DNA of 64,000 nucleotides, taken from positions 18,470,704-18,534,703 of the forward strand of contig OZ029921.1 in NCBI GenBank assembly GCA_964023275.1. The letters are read 5' to 3'. Numbering within the stretch: position 1 is the first letter of the stretch; every line of letters begins with the position of its first letter. Positions 24,920 through 56,280 of the stretch are shown here, piece after piece. The stretch is from Norana najaformis. Taxonomy: Eukaryota > Annelida > Clitellata > Crassiclitellata > Hormogastridae. Under the pieces are notes generated by a model, which was given only the letters and a program-made list of their open reading frames with translations, searched no databases and was not told the DNA's origin. The translations under genes were made by a program, and so were the position numbers.

Positions 24920-25592
24920 CAATATCGATGTGTCCAGACAGCCAACGCGCCTAAATCAAATACTCGATACTCCATTCACCAAAACTCCCAAAAACCATCA
25001 CATAACTTCTGTTCTCAAATCACTTCACTGGCTTAAAATACCTGAACGAATAGAGTATAAAGTCCTATACCTTATCTATAGCAAACCAATCTTCTCAACT
25101 CTCCTATCTTCGTCATTTATTTACAATCCAACCACCCCGTTCATCCCGCTCCTCTTCTCTCCTAACCCTTCTTCGCTCTCCCGTCACCTCATCCTTAATA
25201 TTTGGAAATCACTTCATAGAAACAGCGCTCCACTCCTCTGGAATAAACTCCCGCCAGAATTATGACAATTATCTGATCAATCATACGAACTCGCCAGCAC
25301 TTCACCTCTTGCAATTTCTGGGCTGGTCTTTCACTCAAAACTACAAACATTACTTTTCCAAGTCTTATCATAATTCTTCCTATTCCCCTTATCTCTCTTC
25401 TCGCTTCAATTTCAAGCACCATCCACCGTAGCCGTCCGACTGTCTGCCTGCCTGACTCCAGGATCTTGACCTGGAACCGAACCCTTTTGCCTATAGATTT
25501 TGTTTTGATTGAGTGCCTGTGAATAATCTGGTTCCGCGACTTAGCTTTCGTTGGGCGCTGTAGAAATCTCGAGATTACGATAACGATAGCGT
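24920..25592 (+). mobile_element. L2/CR1-like LINE, RT C-terminus plus type 1 3' tail
   Basis: The frame reads HHITSVLKSLHWLKIPERIE then YKVLYLIY and ends APLLWNKLPPEL, the C-terminal pattern of L2/CR1-like reverse transcriptases. The 3' UTR from 25376 is the type 1 tail, with stem AGTGCC (25512-25517) / GGCGCT (25554-25559) and a GATTACGATAACG end. This copy links the type 1 tails at 614-832 and 55445-55612 to a LINE. Strongly 5'-truncated. Confidence 0.8.
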
Positions 25593-26345
25593 GGCTAGCA
25601 ACTCGTCTTCTGGACACCTTCAGTCCAAATGGACTTGCTTGATGAATCGGGCTGCAGCGTAGGCTATATGTCATTGTCTTCGTATTTGCTTAGCAGCTCT
25701 TTAATAACATCATCACTTCAGGTTATGCATTCTCTGAGGCACTGTGAGCGCAACTTGGCAGTTTTTTAAAGTCTGATGTACTTCGACCGTTATCAAACAT
25801 ATTTTGGGGGGGATTTTACACATGTCAGCTAACGGCACTTAGAACAGTTAGCGGAACGTGGTACTGAGGATTTGTTAAATGCTTCACACAATACTTGTAC
25901 ACTATTATTATATTTTCAATCACCTTTTCTGTACAGTACTCGTGCAGTACGTTGATAGGGGAGATGGTCAGGCCTAGAACCCATCATACAGACTAGATGC
26001 TAGAGGTCAGAGTTCAGACAGCCGCGTTCATAGGCTCGGTGAGAAATGGTGGTCAGCTCAAAACACCAGTGTATTATGTGAGTCTGATGAATGTGATTGT
26101 ACATTGGGTGGACACTTTACAACCTAGGTTGGCATGCTATAATGTTATGCAACATCGGCATACAAACTTTGTTTTGGCCTTCTGAGCATAGTAAGCTAAA
26201 TATGCCAGCAGCTGCAACAATACACAATAAATTTAACTTTGAAATAACAAAAGAGCTCACGAAATTTTTCACTAGCAGAAAATGGTTGTGCGCCAGCCTG
26301 ATCCAAAACGTTTTGTCTAAAATGCAATGTCGGAACCCACCATTA
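25593..26345. other. Intergenic stretch, no gene seen
   Basis: AT-rich DNA next to the Cys-rich element. No domain or RNA recognised. Confidence 0.45.
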
Positions 26346-26558
26346 CACTGGACAACAAATTTTTACAAAAGTCATGTTACTGAAATGAAATTAGTCAGTT
26401 CTTATCAATTTGTATGTGCTGAACACGAATATGACAGTGAAAATGCCGAATTGGCTCTAGTTTTTTTTTGTAATCTGAAATGAAGTAATTTTATATCGCA
26501 CAATGCATGCCAATAGTGATACACTTACAGTTAATATTTGTAAAAACCAGGTCATAGA

Positions 26559-28250
26559 CTAGTTCTTAGATTTTTTTGCCTGTCTCTTGTACAGCTGTTC
26601 GGGAGCATCTCTGCGGAGTGTCCAGCAGTAGTCAGCCAACATTGTAGTGGACCATTTTCCCTGGTACCTTTGCTCCATTGTTGCGATATCTTGACGAAAA
26701 CGTTCGCCATGTTCGTCACTAACCATACCACAGTTGTCAGGGAAGAAATCCAGATGGGAATGAAGGAAATGCATCTTCAGAGACATATTGCAGCGAAATT
26801 TCTGGTACTGCTTGAGCATGTCTTCTACTAGTTCCTTGTAGTTTTCTGCCCTAACATTCCCCAGAAAGTCTGTAGACACTAGACGAAAAGCATTCCATGC
26901 TTGTTTCGCATCACCCTCCAGCAAGTTGTTGAAGCGGTCATCTTTGAAGAGTTCTCTAATCTGAGGACCCACAGAAACTCCCTCTTTAATCTTTGCTTCG
27001 CTGAGTCGAGGGAATTTTTCATGCAGGTATCGGAAAGCTGGCGAAGTGCGGTCCATGGCTTTCACGAAGTTCTTCACCAAACCTAGTTTGATGTGAAGGG
27101 GTGGTAGTAGGATTTTGTGAGCCTCGACCAGAGCTGGGTGCTGGATATTCTTCTATCCAACTGCCATGTTTTGTCTGGGAGTCCATTCCTTCCGCACGTA
27201 GTGCAACTCTCTTGCTCGGCTATCCCACTCACACAAGAAACACATATATTTTGTATATCCTTGCTGCAGTCCCATTAAAATGGCAACTACCTTCAAATCA
27301 CCACACAGGTGCCATTTGTACCTGTTATAGTCAATGGAATGCAGTAGCTGTTTTAGGTTATCGTATGTCTCTTTCATGTGAACAGCATGCGCTAATGGAA
27401 TAGATGGAAGACGGTTTCCATTGTGCAAAAGCACAGCCTTAAGACTCAGTGTTGAAGAGTCTACAAAGAGTCTCCATTCTTGTGGGTCATGAGTGATCTG
27501 TAAGGCATTCATGAGGTCGTCAATATTGGAACAGAATACCAGATTACCTTCCTTCATAAAGAAAGGTTCCAACTGCTGATGGCGCTTTCTATATGAAGTA
27601 ATTGTGACATCTTCTTCTAGAAGATTCCATTGTTGGAGTCTTGATCCTAGCAATTCAACCTTGTTTTTGGATAAGTCCAAATCACGAACAAGGTCATTTA
27701 GTTCTTCCTGTGTTATTCTGTGTGGGGTTGATGATGCACCACAGTGAAAATCGGGATCACTGCACGCTGACGGACCAGGAGAAGAACATGTCGGCTCACC
27801 CTTGTCCTCATCAGATGAATCAAGGAAAATATATTCTGCTGGAGGTTCTGGAATAGGAAGTCCATCACCATGTGGAACTGGTCTCAATGCTGACGGAATG
27901 TTTGGGTAGACTATTGTCGACTTCTTTTGCTTCGTTATTCCACCGGAAAGAGGAGGAACCAAGCAGAAGTAACAGTCATCTACGTGGTTGCTTTGCTCTC
28001 TCCACACCATGGGAACTGCAAACGGCATTGATGGTCTTTTGCCATTCAACCACTGTGAAAGCTGTGTTGTACATGTAGCACAGCATATATGCGGGGCCCA
28101 TGGCTTGTCTTGGTCACCAACCTTGCATTCGAAGTAAGCATGATATGCCTTCTTGACTTGATAAGTGATACTTTTCTTCTGGTTGGCAAATGTCACTTCC
28201 CCACAAATGTAACAAAAGTTGTCCACAGTATTTACGCACTTCCGAGGCAT
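26559..28250 (-). pseudogene. Cys-rich protein of the unclassified element (fossil, about one break)
   Basis: A minus-strand coding block of about 560 codons beginning MPRKCVNTVDNFCYICGE. The N-terminal third carries paired Cys (CYIC, CCATC, CYFC) that look like zinc-binding pairs. A Ser/Pro/Asp-rich acidic linker follows (LDSSDEDKGEP), then a conserved globular part with KWHLCGDLKVVAILMGLQQG and, near the end, GKWSTTMLADYCWTLRRD, closing on a basic tail. From memory, closely similar proteins occur repeatedly in arthropod and cnidarian genomes as uncharacterised, and relatives have been reported in insect polydnavirus genomes; I could not check this. The block is interrupted about once, so this copy looks recently dead or nearly whole. 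Function unknown. Confidence 0.7.
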
Positions 28251-28359
28251 TACTGTTCTGTATTGTATCTAAATGGATAAAGTAATAATAGTTTTATAAA
28301 ACAGTAATTTTAACTGTCTCGCACAAAGTCTGTAATATTTTAAATGCTCAACCGTTCCG

Positions 28360-28405
28360 ACTCGCTTTATATAGTACACTGCTGACGTCATCTTACGTCA
28401 GCAGC
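28360..28405 (-). promoter_or_regulatory. TATA box and CRE-like sites upstream of the Cys-rich ORF
   Basis: Read on minus: GCTGACGTAAGATGACGTCA gives two CRE-like TGACGT cores (28383-28402), followed by CTATATAAAG (28365-28374), a good TATA box about 115 bp before the ATG at 28250. The two cores also form a 10-bp inverted repeat (28379-28388 and 28395-28404). The spacing is that of a compact Pol II promoter, which would make the element self-promoting. Confidence 0.55.
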
Positions 28406-28699
28406 CGACTGGCTGTAGTTTTACATTGCATCAGAGAATGACGTAATCAACTGTGCATGATGTGTCCATGATGGGATTATGCAATGAGGTGGAATATTAC
28501 ATCATTCTAGACTTAATTAGGATATTGTAGCAGTCCTACTGCATAAATTTACATGGTGAAACATAAAAAATGAACTATATGAAATATTTTCAAAACGAGA
28601 GCCAATAAAACTTTTTATGGTTATATTCGTGTTCAGCACACCAAGATGCTACACATTAGGGCCTTTTCCAGTCAGTAACGATTTCTATGTTGACCAGTG

Positions 28700-31170
28700 T
28701 TATAGTTCATCTATTCAAAAACTAATATGCTGAAAATTTCAGTCAAATTGAACCATATTTAGTGGTTGCACAAGTCGATCAAAGATTTGTAGGTATGCGA
28801 TATTATACAACTTTTTGGCAAACATACGAGAATCAGCATACAAACGTAATTGTTTCCAGTCTGGCCAGCAGTCTTCTTTTTGAAATCAGGCATTTTGAAA
28901 TTTGTGGAAATAATCCTGAATGACTTGAAGTAAATACTGTTTATGCTGTCCCTAATTTGTCCAAACTGACTTGCAATCTTGCATCTGCTTCAATCCTTTC
29001 TCAGCCGAGGCACTGACAACCTTGAGTGAATCACAGTGCAGTGAAGCACGAAAGTCTGTTTTCTGGTGAGAATTGCAGGAATGTAACATTAAGTTCAGGA
29101 TCTGGTACAGGCTCTGTGTTTGTGGTAAAAAGGAACTAACAGATGTCGAGTGAATCTTCAGAGATGGGTGCTCAGAATTACACTGCAGATATAAACTGAT
29201 AACCATTCTTTCACTTTCACTGAACTCAATATTTGAACTGAAGAAAGCCTCCCACCTGTGACTTCACCTTGTAACAGCCTGAAGAATTTCTTGGTTTCTG
29301 TATTCGGTGAACTGCTGAAGAAAGCAAACGTCATATAGTCAGAGGCAGAGACGGCGTAAGAAGACTGGATCTATGCCTGGATATAAACATTACAAATGAA
29401 GAGAAGAAATTGGGAGAAACCTTTTTCTACAACTGGCTTCATTTTGAATTGGAATTGGAACATGAACAGCTTGAATGAATAGAAGACTCTTGCTATCGAA
29501 CCCCGTGAAGGACCTCAGGAGCTATAAAGCGGAAGCTTCAAGATGGCATTCTACCATGAAAGATGATTACTATTACAGAAGGTCTTTGTAGTCATTTCTG
29601 ATGTCTCAAGGCTACTTTGGTCAATACATTGCCAATTGTCTTGGAAACGATAAAATATGGCAGTAACTGGACCAGTGGAGGCAGCAATTTTCAGGAAAAT
29701 AAATGCCTTTCAGCTATAATTTCCGTCACATAGTGATGACTTGCCAAGTAAAGTCGATTTTTTATCAAAGTACATGCACCATAAGCTTGCCGTACTGCTG
29801 GCTGTCATATGTCAAGACACAGGTCCTTGATTTTATTTTGCAGTTTTCAAGGCATCGGATCTCGGCATTGGCCTGAACTTCTCCAGTGCCGGAGTTCATG
29901 TTTGGGACACATGATAGTTGCTTAATTCCAGCACCGGACAGAACAACACAGTTGATTCATCTTCTTAGCAGCCAGCGATATCAGGCTACAGTGAACCGTT
30001 CCAATAAACAACCAATGCAGAATCTGGCGAAAGTGACAGTTTCAGGGTGCTGGCAAACTCTTCCCAACAGTCTCCTTGCTTGGCGAATGACACTTCGATT
30101 CAATGACAAGTCCTGAATTTCATGGCCTAGAATCTTAGAGTTTGAGCAGCAGCAGCAGCCGCCAACAGATGAGGTGTTTTCTGTCAGTGATTATAGTTCA
30201 TAGACCAAAGCTGCAGCCGCCTGCTCAGTAACACAGGATTCTTGCTCAGGTTTTTACTAGACGACTGTTGCTTTCTCATTCTCTGAGATACATTAGCAAG
30301 CTCTGGGTCACAGTCTTAATCTGCTGTGTCTTTATCGCTACTGCTTAATTCCAATTCTACAGTGATGGACAGAACTTCTTTCTGTTATTTGATCTCATGA
30401 TTTATAGTTCCATTATTCGTGTTATAATGGTTGAAAAATTAATCTGGCATATTTAAGTAAATAGAAATTTAACATTTATTAGCAGGGAGTCATAGCTACA
30501 TTAGACCCTCCTTTCATCAAGCAATTGACTGAAGGAAGACAAAAGTATGTCACTGGGTGAAACTTCACAGATCAACATCTACATATTCAATTGAAATCTA
30601 ATTGCACCTGATTTATTACTTTATATGGGGACTTATTAGGCACTTTCCAGCATGCAAAAACTGAAACTTTATTTTTTTACCATATAATTGTGGACCATTA
30701 TTGTACCCTCTAGCCTCAGAATTTTCATAGCAGAGGCTTTGGACATTGGCGCCGCGGCTTTCAAAAGGAAAGCCGCGGCTTTAGAAGCTAAAGCTGCAGC
30801 CCAGAGGAAACACTGATTTTTGAGGATCTGTGGTTGAACCTAAAGCGAATAATATGTACTATTCTGCAAGAAAGAGAACCTATCAATGGTATCACGTGCA
30901 GTTATGCGTGTAATGGTGCAGAAATGCTAAAATGTGGTGCAAACAGCATCTTAGGTATTTTCAGTCGAAGTATTGTAGACAGTGTTTTCCAGAGAGGTGA
31001 TCTTTATATGAGAACGGAAACTAACTTTGTGCAAGCAGTCTCTTTGAATTTGTAATGCAACATTCGGTGTAATAGTTATGCACGTCAAAGTTTGGTAAAA
31101 ATACTAACCATAATTTATGCACATCAGTTTCTTTTCAAATCTATACACGAATAAACGAATTTTCAATTTA
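28700..31170. other. Intergenic stretch, no gene recognised
   Basis: About 2.5 kb of apparently unique AT-rich DNA with a short CAG run near 30150. Frames are short and unrelated to known families. It holds the GC-rich hairpin at 30751-30779. Confidence 0.5.
30751..30779. repeat. GC-rich perfect 12-bp hairpin
   Basis: GCCGCGGCTTTC (30751-30762) is the exact reverse complement of 30768-30779 around AAAAG. It lies in a region otherwise poor in CpG. The Ala/Lys-rich peptide that could be read here (KAAALEAKAAAQ) is a by-product of the hairpin unless transcript data say otherwise. Confidence 0.85.
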
Positions 31171-31174
31171 ATAA

Positions 31175-31447
31175 TTAATGCTTGCATAGATTCAAAATCT
31201 TCGGACATGTATGCAGAATGGGAGATGACAGACTCATCAAGCAAGCCATTTTCGGGATCATGGACGGAACAGGGGTTAGAGGAAGACCGTGCAGGGAGTG
31301 GCTAGATGACATCACAGACTGGTGCGAAGTGGACACACACGAGCTGAGCAGAATGGCACTGGAAAGAGACAAGTGGAGATGGATGGTGAAACATGCGATT
31401 GACACCAACGGGCACTGAGCCCACGGACGATGATGATGATGATAGAT
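31175..31447 (+). mobile_element. LINE C-terminal fragment (second RTE-like family)
   Basis: Frame reads FKIFGHVCRMGDDRLIKQAI, GRPCREWLDDITDWC, and WRWMVKHAIDTNGH, followed by a (GATGAT) tail. This is the C-terminal end of an RTE-like LINE (G-H-hydrophobic-R-M, then RGRP..RW.DDI) different from the AGVRN family above. No stops within the 78 codons, so a younger fragment. Confidence 0.75.
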
Positions 31448-32670
31448 TCAAAAGCCAATATTCCTATACTGCAAAGCAGGAGGTTCAGATGACAATGGAG
31501 GGGCTCACCGGAAGTGACAAGATAGCACTTAGCAATGGTTTAGTCTACTTTCTTTTTACGCTGGCAACACCTCGTCTGTTTCTGCAGCTAGTACCATAGA
31601 GGAAGGTCAACAAGTGTTAAACCAGTCAGCCATCTCATGAAGTACATGATGAAAATGATTATAGACATATAGGCCTACATTTGCTACTGTTATGATAATG
31701 GGAGACCCACTAAGCCATTCAAAAACTGACACTAAGTGTCCCCCAGCACGAAAAGTAGCCTAAACCGTAATGCATTTTTTATTTTTCTCACTTCCACAGA
31801 GTCCTTCATGCTCCTACAGTGTACAGGATGATCGAGTGCTGAAGGATACAAGTTACAGATGGCTTGGAAGGGGCACCGTCTGTGGCCATGTAAAATTTAA
31901 GCTTATGAATTACAATCTTCATTATAGAGACTGTAAATTAAATAAATTTTTAGATTCAGCTATTTCAATGCACCAAAGGAGACAATCATGTAATTACTGT
32001 AAATGCCTGTATCCAAAGTTATTTGATAGTCTAGCGGGAAATGCCTAAGCTGAGTTTAACTGTGCCTAAAAATATAATGTCAAACAGACAGACAATAGCG
32101 GAATGCGCACATGACAAAAGATCTATTGTTATTATGACACTGTGGGCAAATTTTGTGCCTCTGTATACATAAATTTGCCTACCAGAGATTACGCAGTGCA
32201 CATGTATGTTCATAATTTATAGGGTCATTTTCCTGCCTCACACGAATATAAATCAATGACTTCAAAATAGTTTTTGAGTTATGACCATTCAAGCATATCG
32301 TATAGTTAACGACTGATTGATTTATATCAATTGACTTTCACTTACTGTAAATCAGCCTGTACTCACAGCTCTTCGTGGTCTATTTAGGAGGCTATTAATT
32401 ATACATAAACTCTTGAAACAACCTCAGTATTACGCTTACAGACCGGTAGGCCTACATTAACCGTGAAGTAAAAACAGTTTATTTATTTATATATAAGCAG
32501 AAACGTCGGCTACACAAGTTTTGTCCGTTTATAATAATTAGATTTAGTATCTTGTGTGAGGCCAGAGTAAGCATCAGCCTTTACTCTCTGCCTGCACTTA
32601 CGTAAAAATATAATTATGTGATATCACTGAGACGAAGAGAAGAGCAGTCTCTCAAGCTAGACCCTAGGCC
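31448..32670. other. Intergenic stretch, no gene seen
   Basis: Upstream flank of the collagen gene. The first (signal-peptide) exon of that gene may lie here, but no ATG with a following phase 1 donor could be chosen with confidence. Confidence 0.4.
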
Positions 32671-32673
32671 CTA

Positions 32674-32932
32674 GAGGCAGCCACGTGTATAAGTGTTAGC
32701 GACTCCTTTTTCTTAGCTTCGGTGTGTGAGGGCGGATGACCAGTCTTCTCCCTTGTCGCCTGATCTTCCCACAGGCAATTTACTGCCAGTGTACTCTTTT
32801 TAGCCGAGTAGGCTACGTTGTGGAGCACAAGTGGAGACGAAATCGTGAAACAAATATCTGTTCTGGCGGTGATTTGAATCCCGACCTCTTGGTCCACAAT
32901 CCAGCATATTAACCAATAGACTATTGTGCACT
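32674..32932 (-). mobile_element. tRNA-derived SINE (family B), reverse orientation
   Basis: Read on minus it begins GTGCACAATAGTCTATTGGT, with a box B-like GGGATTCAAATC, and shares GTGGGAAGATCAGGCGA, GACTGGTCA and GCTAACACTTATA with the plus-strand copy at 44239-44610. Pol III SINE; the head resembles tRNA-Asp. Confidence 0.8.
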
Positions 32933-33152
32933 CTGTGAATGGTATAATAACCTGACTGAATAATATACAAGTTGAACTTATTTTAGGTCCAGTTGCATTT
33001 ACTTCAAAGCGTATAGTGTGATACCTTGCACTGATATGATATTACAGAAGCAACAGAAATCACTTTCCATAGATCACTGTCGTTGCTTTGATGATTATGT
33101 TACGTTACACGTACTGGTATAGTTTTTTGTTTTGTGATTTGCACGTGTGTAG

Positions 33153-48392
<15,240 letters not shown>

Positions 48393-51300
48393 ATTCACGA
48401 CTTGTTTCAATCATCATACAATTACAGTTGTTTACAAAAACATAAGGAGCCAATGTTAGTGATGAAATAATGGTATCAAACGGCAGGAATCAGTTACGCA
48501 ACAGGTAACTTTGCCAATCATTTACAGTGTAATTGTGCTGCTTGATAAAATTTTACCTCCAATGCAGCCGTATGGATTAGAAAAATACTGAAGAATTTTT
48601 TTATAAATGTAATTTAGACAAACACCAGTAAAACTCATCTGCTGCAAAGTTTATTAATCTTAACTCCAGAATTTTAAAATGTTGCTGATAAATCCACTAA
48701 GTTTGCTCTTTTGAAATTCATGTGATTTTTTTTATCTGATTTATTTTCATCTTAAAGGGAGTCATCTATGTAGTAGTATCATAAAGATTAAACAACTGCA
48801 TGCGGATCATTATTCTACATTAAGTTATTTGAATGCAATTATCAACATCTCAAGGGCCACAGTATGAGGCAACATGCATGAGTGAGTAAAATGTGGATAT
48901 TTTCCAAGATCGGCAGGAAAAATTGGAACAATTCTACATTCCAAACAAAAATATCTCGATAAATTTGCATGAAGAAACCTTGAACAAGCGTTTACAGGAA
49001 ATGTGAAAAAAAGATGAAAACAGAAATGGGAAAACAGAAAACCAGTACTAATCATAAAATCCATTTCTTTACGAATCTGTTGACAACAAGGCCCAAACAT
49101 TGAGAAAATTGAAAGTAGATATCACTTAGTGCTAAGAAATCGGTTGCATTAGAAACTTTGGGCAAGAAGAAAATTTTAAACTTAGAGCAGAGTTAGTGGA
49201 AAAGTGTAACAGAAGTTTGGAACTGAGCATGAAATACACACTTGGTAAAGTCAGTGCAACCAGGATTTGTCCTGAAGAGGTGATATAAAGACAAGGAACT
49301 ATAAGAATATAAAATCAATACCACATACCAACTGCAAGATTTATAATAGTAAACCAAAATACGTAGTAGCACTTTGTAGTATGCCTGTAGCATTTACCTT
49401 TGGGTATAATTCATCATTTCAATGTCATCTTTTTATTTTGCAAGAGGCCCATGGTGCAAATTTTTTATCATCAGTAGTAAACCAACTCCCTGAAAGTTCT
49501 GAGGCTAGCTTATGAATGTTTGAGTTTGTATAAGTGTATTATGTAAAATATAAAATAGTCTGCAAGCAATACCATTAATTTAATTTTAGCTTTATACTAA
49601 CATTTACCTAACACACATTTAAAAAAAAATAGAAAACCTAATGCTACCAACTTGTACAACTATTACCTTAACACCCTAATATGAAAACAGCAATTTGGAG
49701 TCAAGGTCAGTCCATACAGCATTTTTAAGCCTTGAACATAGTTATATAATCATAGGTTAATTTATTTATGGAAGGAGAGCTTTAAAGTTGTTAAACTGTA
49801 TGCATCTAAGGCAGTACGCACAGTTTGAGCAGCCCAGCCATAGGATAACATCCAGATTTTTGGATATACGGTAGGTGCTCTTTGCCCATTCCATAGCACC
49901 TTCACACTAGACTGACATCAGCCTTTCGAGTGGCAGCGTACTAATTCAGGTCGAAAGATGAAAATGTGACCAACTTAAATACCTCACAGAAATCATTGAA
50001 GCACTGCCAAAATATATATATAAATGTTGCTTTTCTATGCTGCTATGTGTAATTCTGTGTAGAATGTACATTTCATGTATTGTTCAGGTTTTAAAACTTT
50101 GGGAAAGTAGTCTAGTATTTTATTGTCAGGAATTGTACAGTAGTTTCTGGGTTTTCTCTTTTTTGGTGATTGCTGCTTTTGTTGTCAGCAAAGTCACAAA
50201 TGAAATCTCCAAGTTTAACAAAGAAGTTTCAAGTATAATCTATTATATGATGATGGCTGACTGACATTGGTCAGCTTTAATTTTGTTACTCCTGCTTGTA
50301 AATAATGTGCTACCATTGCAATTATTATCAGTTGAAACTATCAGTACATTGTGGTAAATGGTTTATTCAGCAGTAGGCAGCAACTATGCCCATATATACG
50401 GATAGCTGTAGAAATAGTTGCAAATATAAATGTTACGGTTCACACTGGAAAATTGTGACTAACAGTTACCCAAAACACCAGTGCGCTAACTGTTTTGTGG
50501 TTATCCATTGTTCTGTCCACTGCAGAACTAGTTTAGCTGCGAAACAAGGTACGTCATACCATGTTAGCTCATACAAGGCAATAATGACAAGGTGATTATT
50601 TTATAACCCATAAATTTTGGATGTTTTTTTCACTAATAATAATTGGCGAAATGTTACTGTTCCATTGTCTGGCACATTAATTGGTGAAATGTTATTGTTC
50701 CATTGCTCCAACAGCAAATAAACAGTAATTTTTCTAAGTAAAAGAGCTACTTACTCTTGGCTGTTGATACATAACTAGGCCTGCTCATAACTTGAACACT
50801 GTATGGTGCTTCCATTTCAGTCATTGAAGAGGCACTGAAACTCTTTTGTCACTGATTATTATCTGTTGACTACCATATGTTGTTGTTAGAAGTCATAATT
50901 TTTGAAGTTTGTTATAGTAATTGTTTAATTTAAGACTTGAAGACTGCAGGACTCTTAACTGAGGAATTAAGATTTGCTAACAGTGGCAGCAGTGTCACCA
51001 ATTGTATTGTATTTGACATTAGTTGGTTATGTATTGTATTTAACCAATATAAGGCTGTTACTAAATATTTCATCAACTGGGTTCAGATACTCATTTTGTC
51101 AGTGTAATATATAAACTGGACCCATTTTGTTTCAGTAAAATTTATTGCATTTAGAACAATATATAATAAATTTCAAATACCTAATGACTTGTTACTTGAC
51201 TGAAATGTACTGTCTAGGCCTAGATCATGTAGCTGTTATGCGGTGTGGCATTGTGAGGCTGCTGGTGATACGCCTCTTGCAGGCGCAGTGAAGTCAAGCA

Positions 51301-51619
51301 ATACCAATCCTGGTCACTACTGTACTTTCCTTCAATCTTGGGACCACGTTTCTGAAGCATTTCTACAGGAGGACTTTGAATAAGTGTTATCTTTACCTAA
51401 AATGATCTTACTTTATTAACACATGAGCTTGTTTAACCTCCCAAACTGTAAATGAGTTAGAGCACAAGTTAAAGAGCAACAAGGTAAAACTGACACCAAA
51501 AGGCAACAATGCTTTATCTCGTAAGATTTCTTGCCATCAAGCTGGAACAAGAATACAAAAATAACGATCACAGTCAAAAGAATTCATTCTGTTGTATTAA
51601 TTTTTTCCACAGCAGAATT
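48393..51619. other. 3' flank of the collagen gene and convergent intergenic stretch
   Basis: Probably contains the collagen 3' UTR; an ATTAAA lies near 48786, but no strong AATAAA site close to the stop was seen. A 38-bp tandem duplication (AATTGGCGAAATGTTAC unit) is at 50642-50715. No other gene seen. Confidence 0.5.
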
Positions 51620-51625
51620 TTTATT
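51620..51625 (-). other. TFB1M: Putative TFB1M polyadenylation signal
   Basis: TTTATT on plus is AATAAA on minus, about 95 bases after the TFB1M stop. Confidence 0.6.
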
Positions 51626-51716
51626 ATGTGCACCTAAATGCAAAACTTATATGAGCATCAAAAAGTGATAAATCTATAGCATCAACAATATTTATAGCTT
51701 GATATAAACAGACACC

Positions 51717-55310
<3,594 letters not shown>

Positions 55311-55444
55311 TTGGGCCAACGGTTTTAAGAAAGCCTTAAAATTTTGGCTAGAGTTTGAGAGTTTACAACATACCGAAATCTCCGAAATTTCAAAACGTCA
55401 TACAAAAGCTGAATCATGGATACCAGCTTATTCACCGACGCTAA

Positions 55445-55612
55445 TACTAAGCAAATGGAAACAAGGGACATCGTAATCGTAATTCCGAGATTTCTACAGC
55501 GCCCAACGAAAGCCGCGCCGCGGGGACCAGCTTATTCACAGGCGCTCAGTCAAAACAAAATCGATAGGCAAAAAGGGTTCGGTTCCAGGTCAAGATCCAA
55601 AAGTCAAGCGGA
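55445..55612 (-). mobile_element. LINE 3' tail (type 1), reverse orientation
   Basis: Plus strand shows the tail first (ATCGTAATCGTAATTCC), then AGCGCC (55498-55503) and GGCGCT (55541-55546), then the reverse of TTTTGCCTA and GACCTGGAACC. Same family as 614-832 and 25376-25592. Confidence 0.8.
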
Positions 55613-55904
55613 GAGACAGAACAGAAGCAGATGGCACGCATTGTCTATGGTGCAGCCAATCCTCGGCTCGAGGACGGTTCAAGACAAGACAAGGTCTATT
55701 ACTGTATATGAAAACATACGCTCAGATTACAGAAAAATGAAGAATAAGCCTATGGAAAGTATCGTAGCAATTTCACATGGTAATACTGTATATCGAACCT
55801 TCCGCGTTGGAGTAAAGTACCATGGGTGAAAGTGTTTTCATTGAAATTATCTTAACATCATGACACACCATAAAAACTTATGGGACACAAAGGGCAAATA
55901 ATAA

Positions 55905-56280
55905 TAATTAGCAACTTCTAATGCGCCGGTGTCTAATGCACAAGGCATCAACCGATGGCACATCAAAAACCAAGCCACAATCAGGTCGATATCCAGAAGG
56001 TCAGTCCGCACGACAGAGAGGCAGCCTATGGTGGATAAGCAATTTGAAACAGGTAAGTTTTAAGTTGAGAACGAAATGACAGGAGCGACTGAGCAGAACG
56101 AACAGACACAGGGAGGGAATTCCAAAATTTTGGTCCAGCAACCGAAAATGCTCGTTTACCAAGAACAGTTCTACCCCAAGGTATGACCAGAGAAAGACAA
56201 TCAGATGACCTTGCAGAATAATGGTAAGCCTGGAGAATATGGATTGATTTCAAGTATTGTGCTTGGTCATAGTTCAAAGT
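55905..56280 (-). mobile_element. L2/CR1-like LINE 3' end with RT C-terminus (type 2 tail)
   Basis: Minus frame reads QYLKSIHILQAYHYSARSSD, TVLGKRAFSVAGPKFWNSLP, FRSQLKTYLFQIAYPP and stops near 56026; the 3' UTR then runs to about 55905. It anchors the type 2 tails at 930, 43428 and 63170 to a LINE. 5'-truncated. Confidence 0.85.

Larger units (their letters stand above)
26346..28699 (-). mobile_element. Unclassified mobile element with long imperfect inverted ends and a Cys-rich ORF
   Basis: The sequence from 26346 (CACTGGACAACA) resembles the reverse complement of the sequence ending at 28699 (CACTGGTCAACA). The similarity continues inward for about 130 bp and includes an exact 17-base block, GTGCTGAACACGAATAT (left near 26417, complement near 28624), and ATTGGCTCT. 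Between these ends lie a minus-strand protein block (26559-28250) and its putative promoter. Long subterminal inverted repeats around a single gene indicate a DNA transposon-like or related element. No clean target duplication was found, so outer limits are approximate. I cannot assign a superfamily. Confidence 0.65.
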
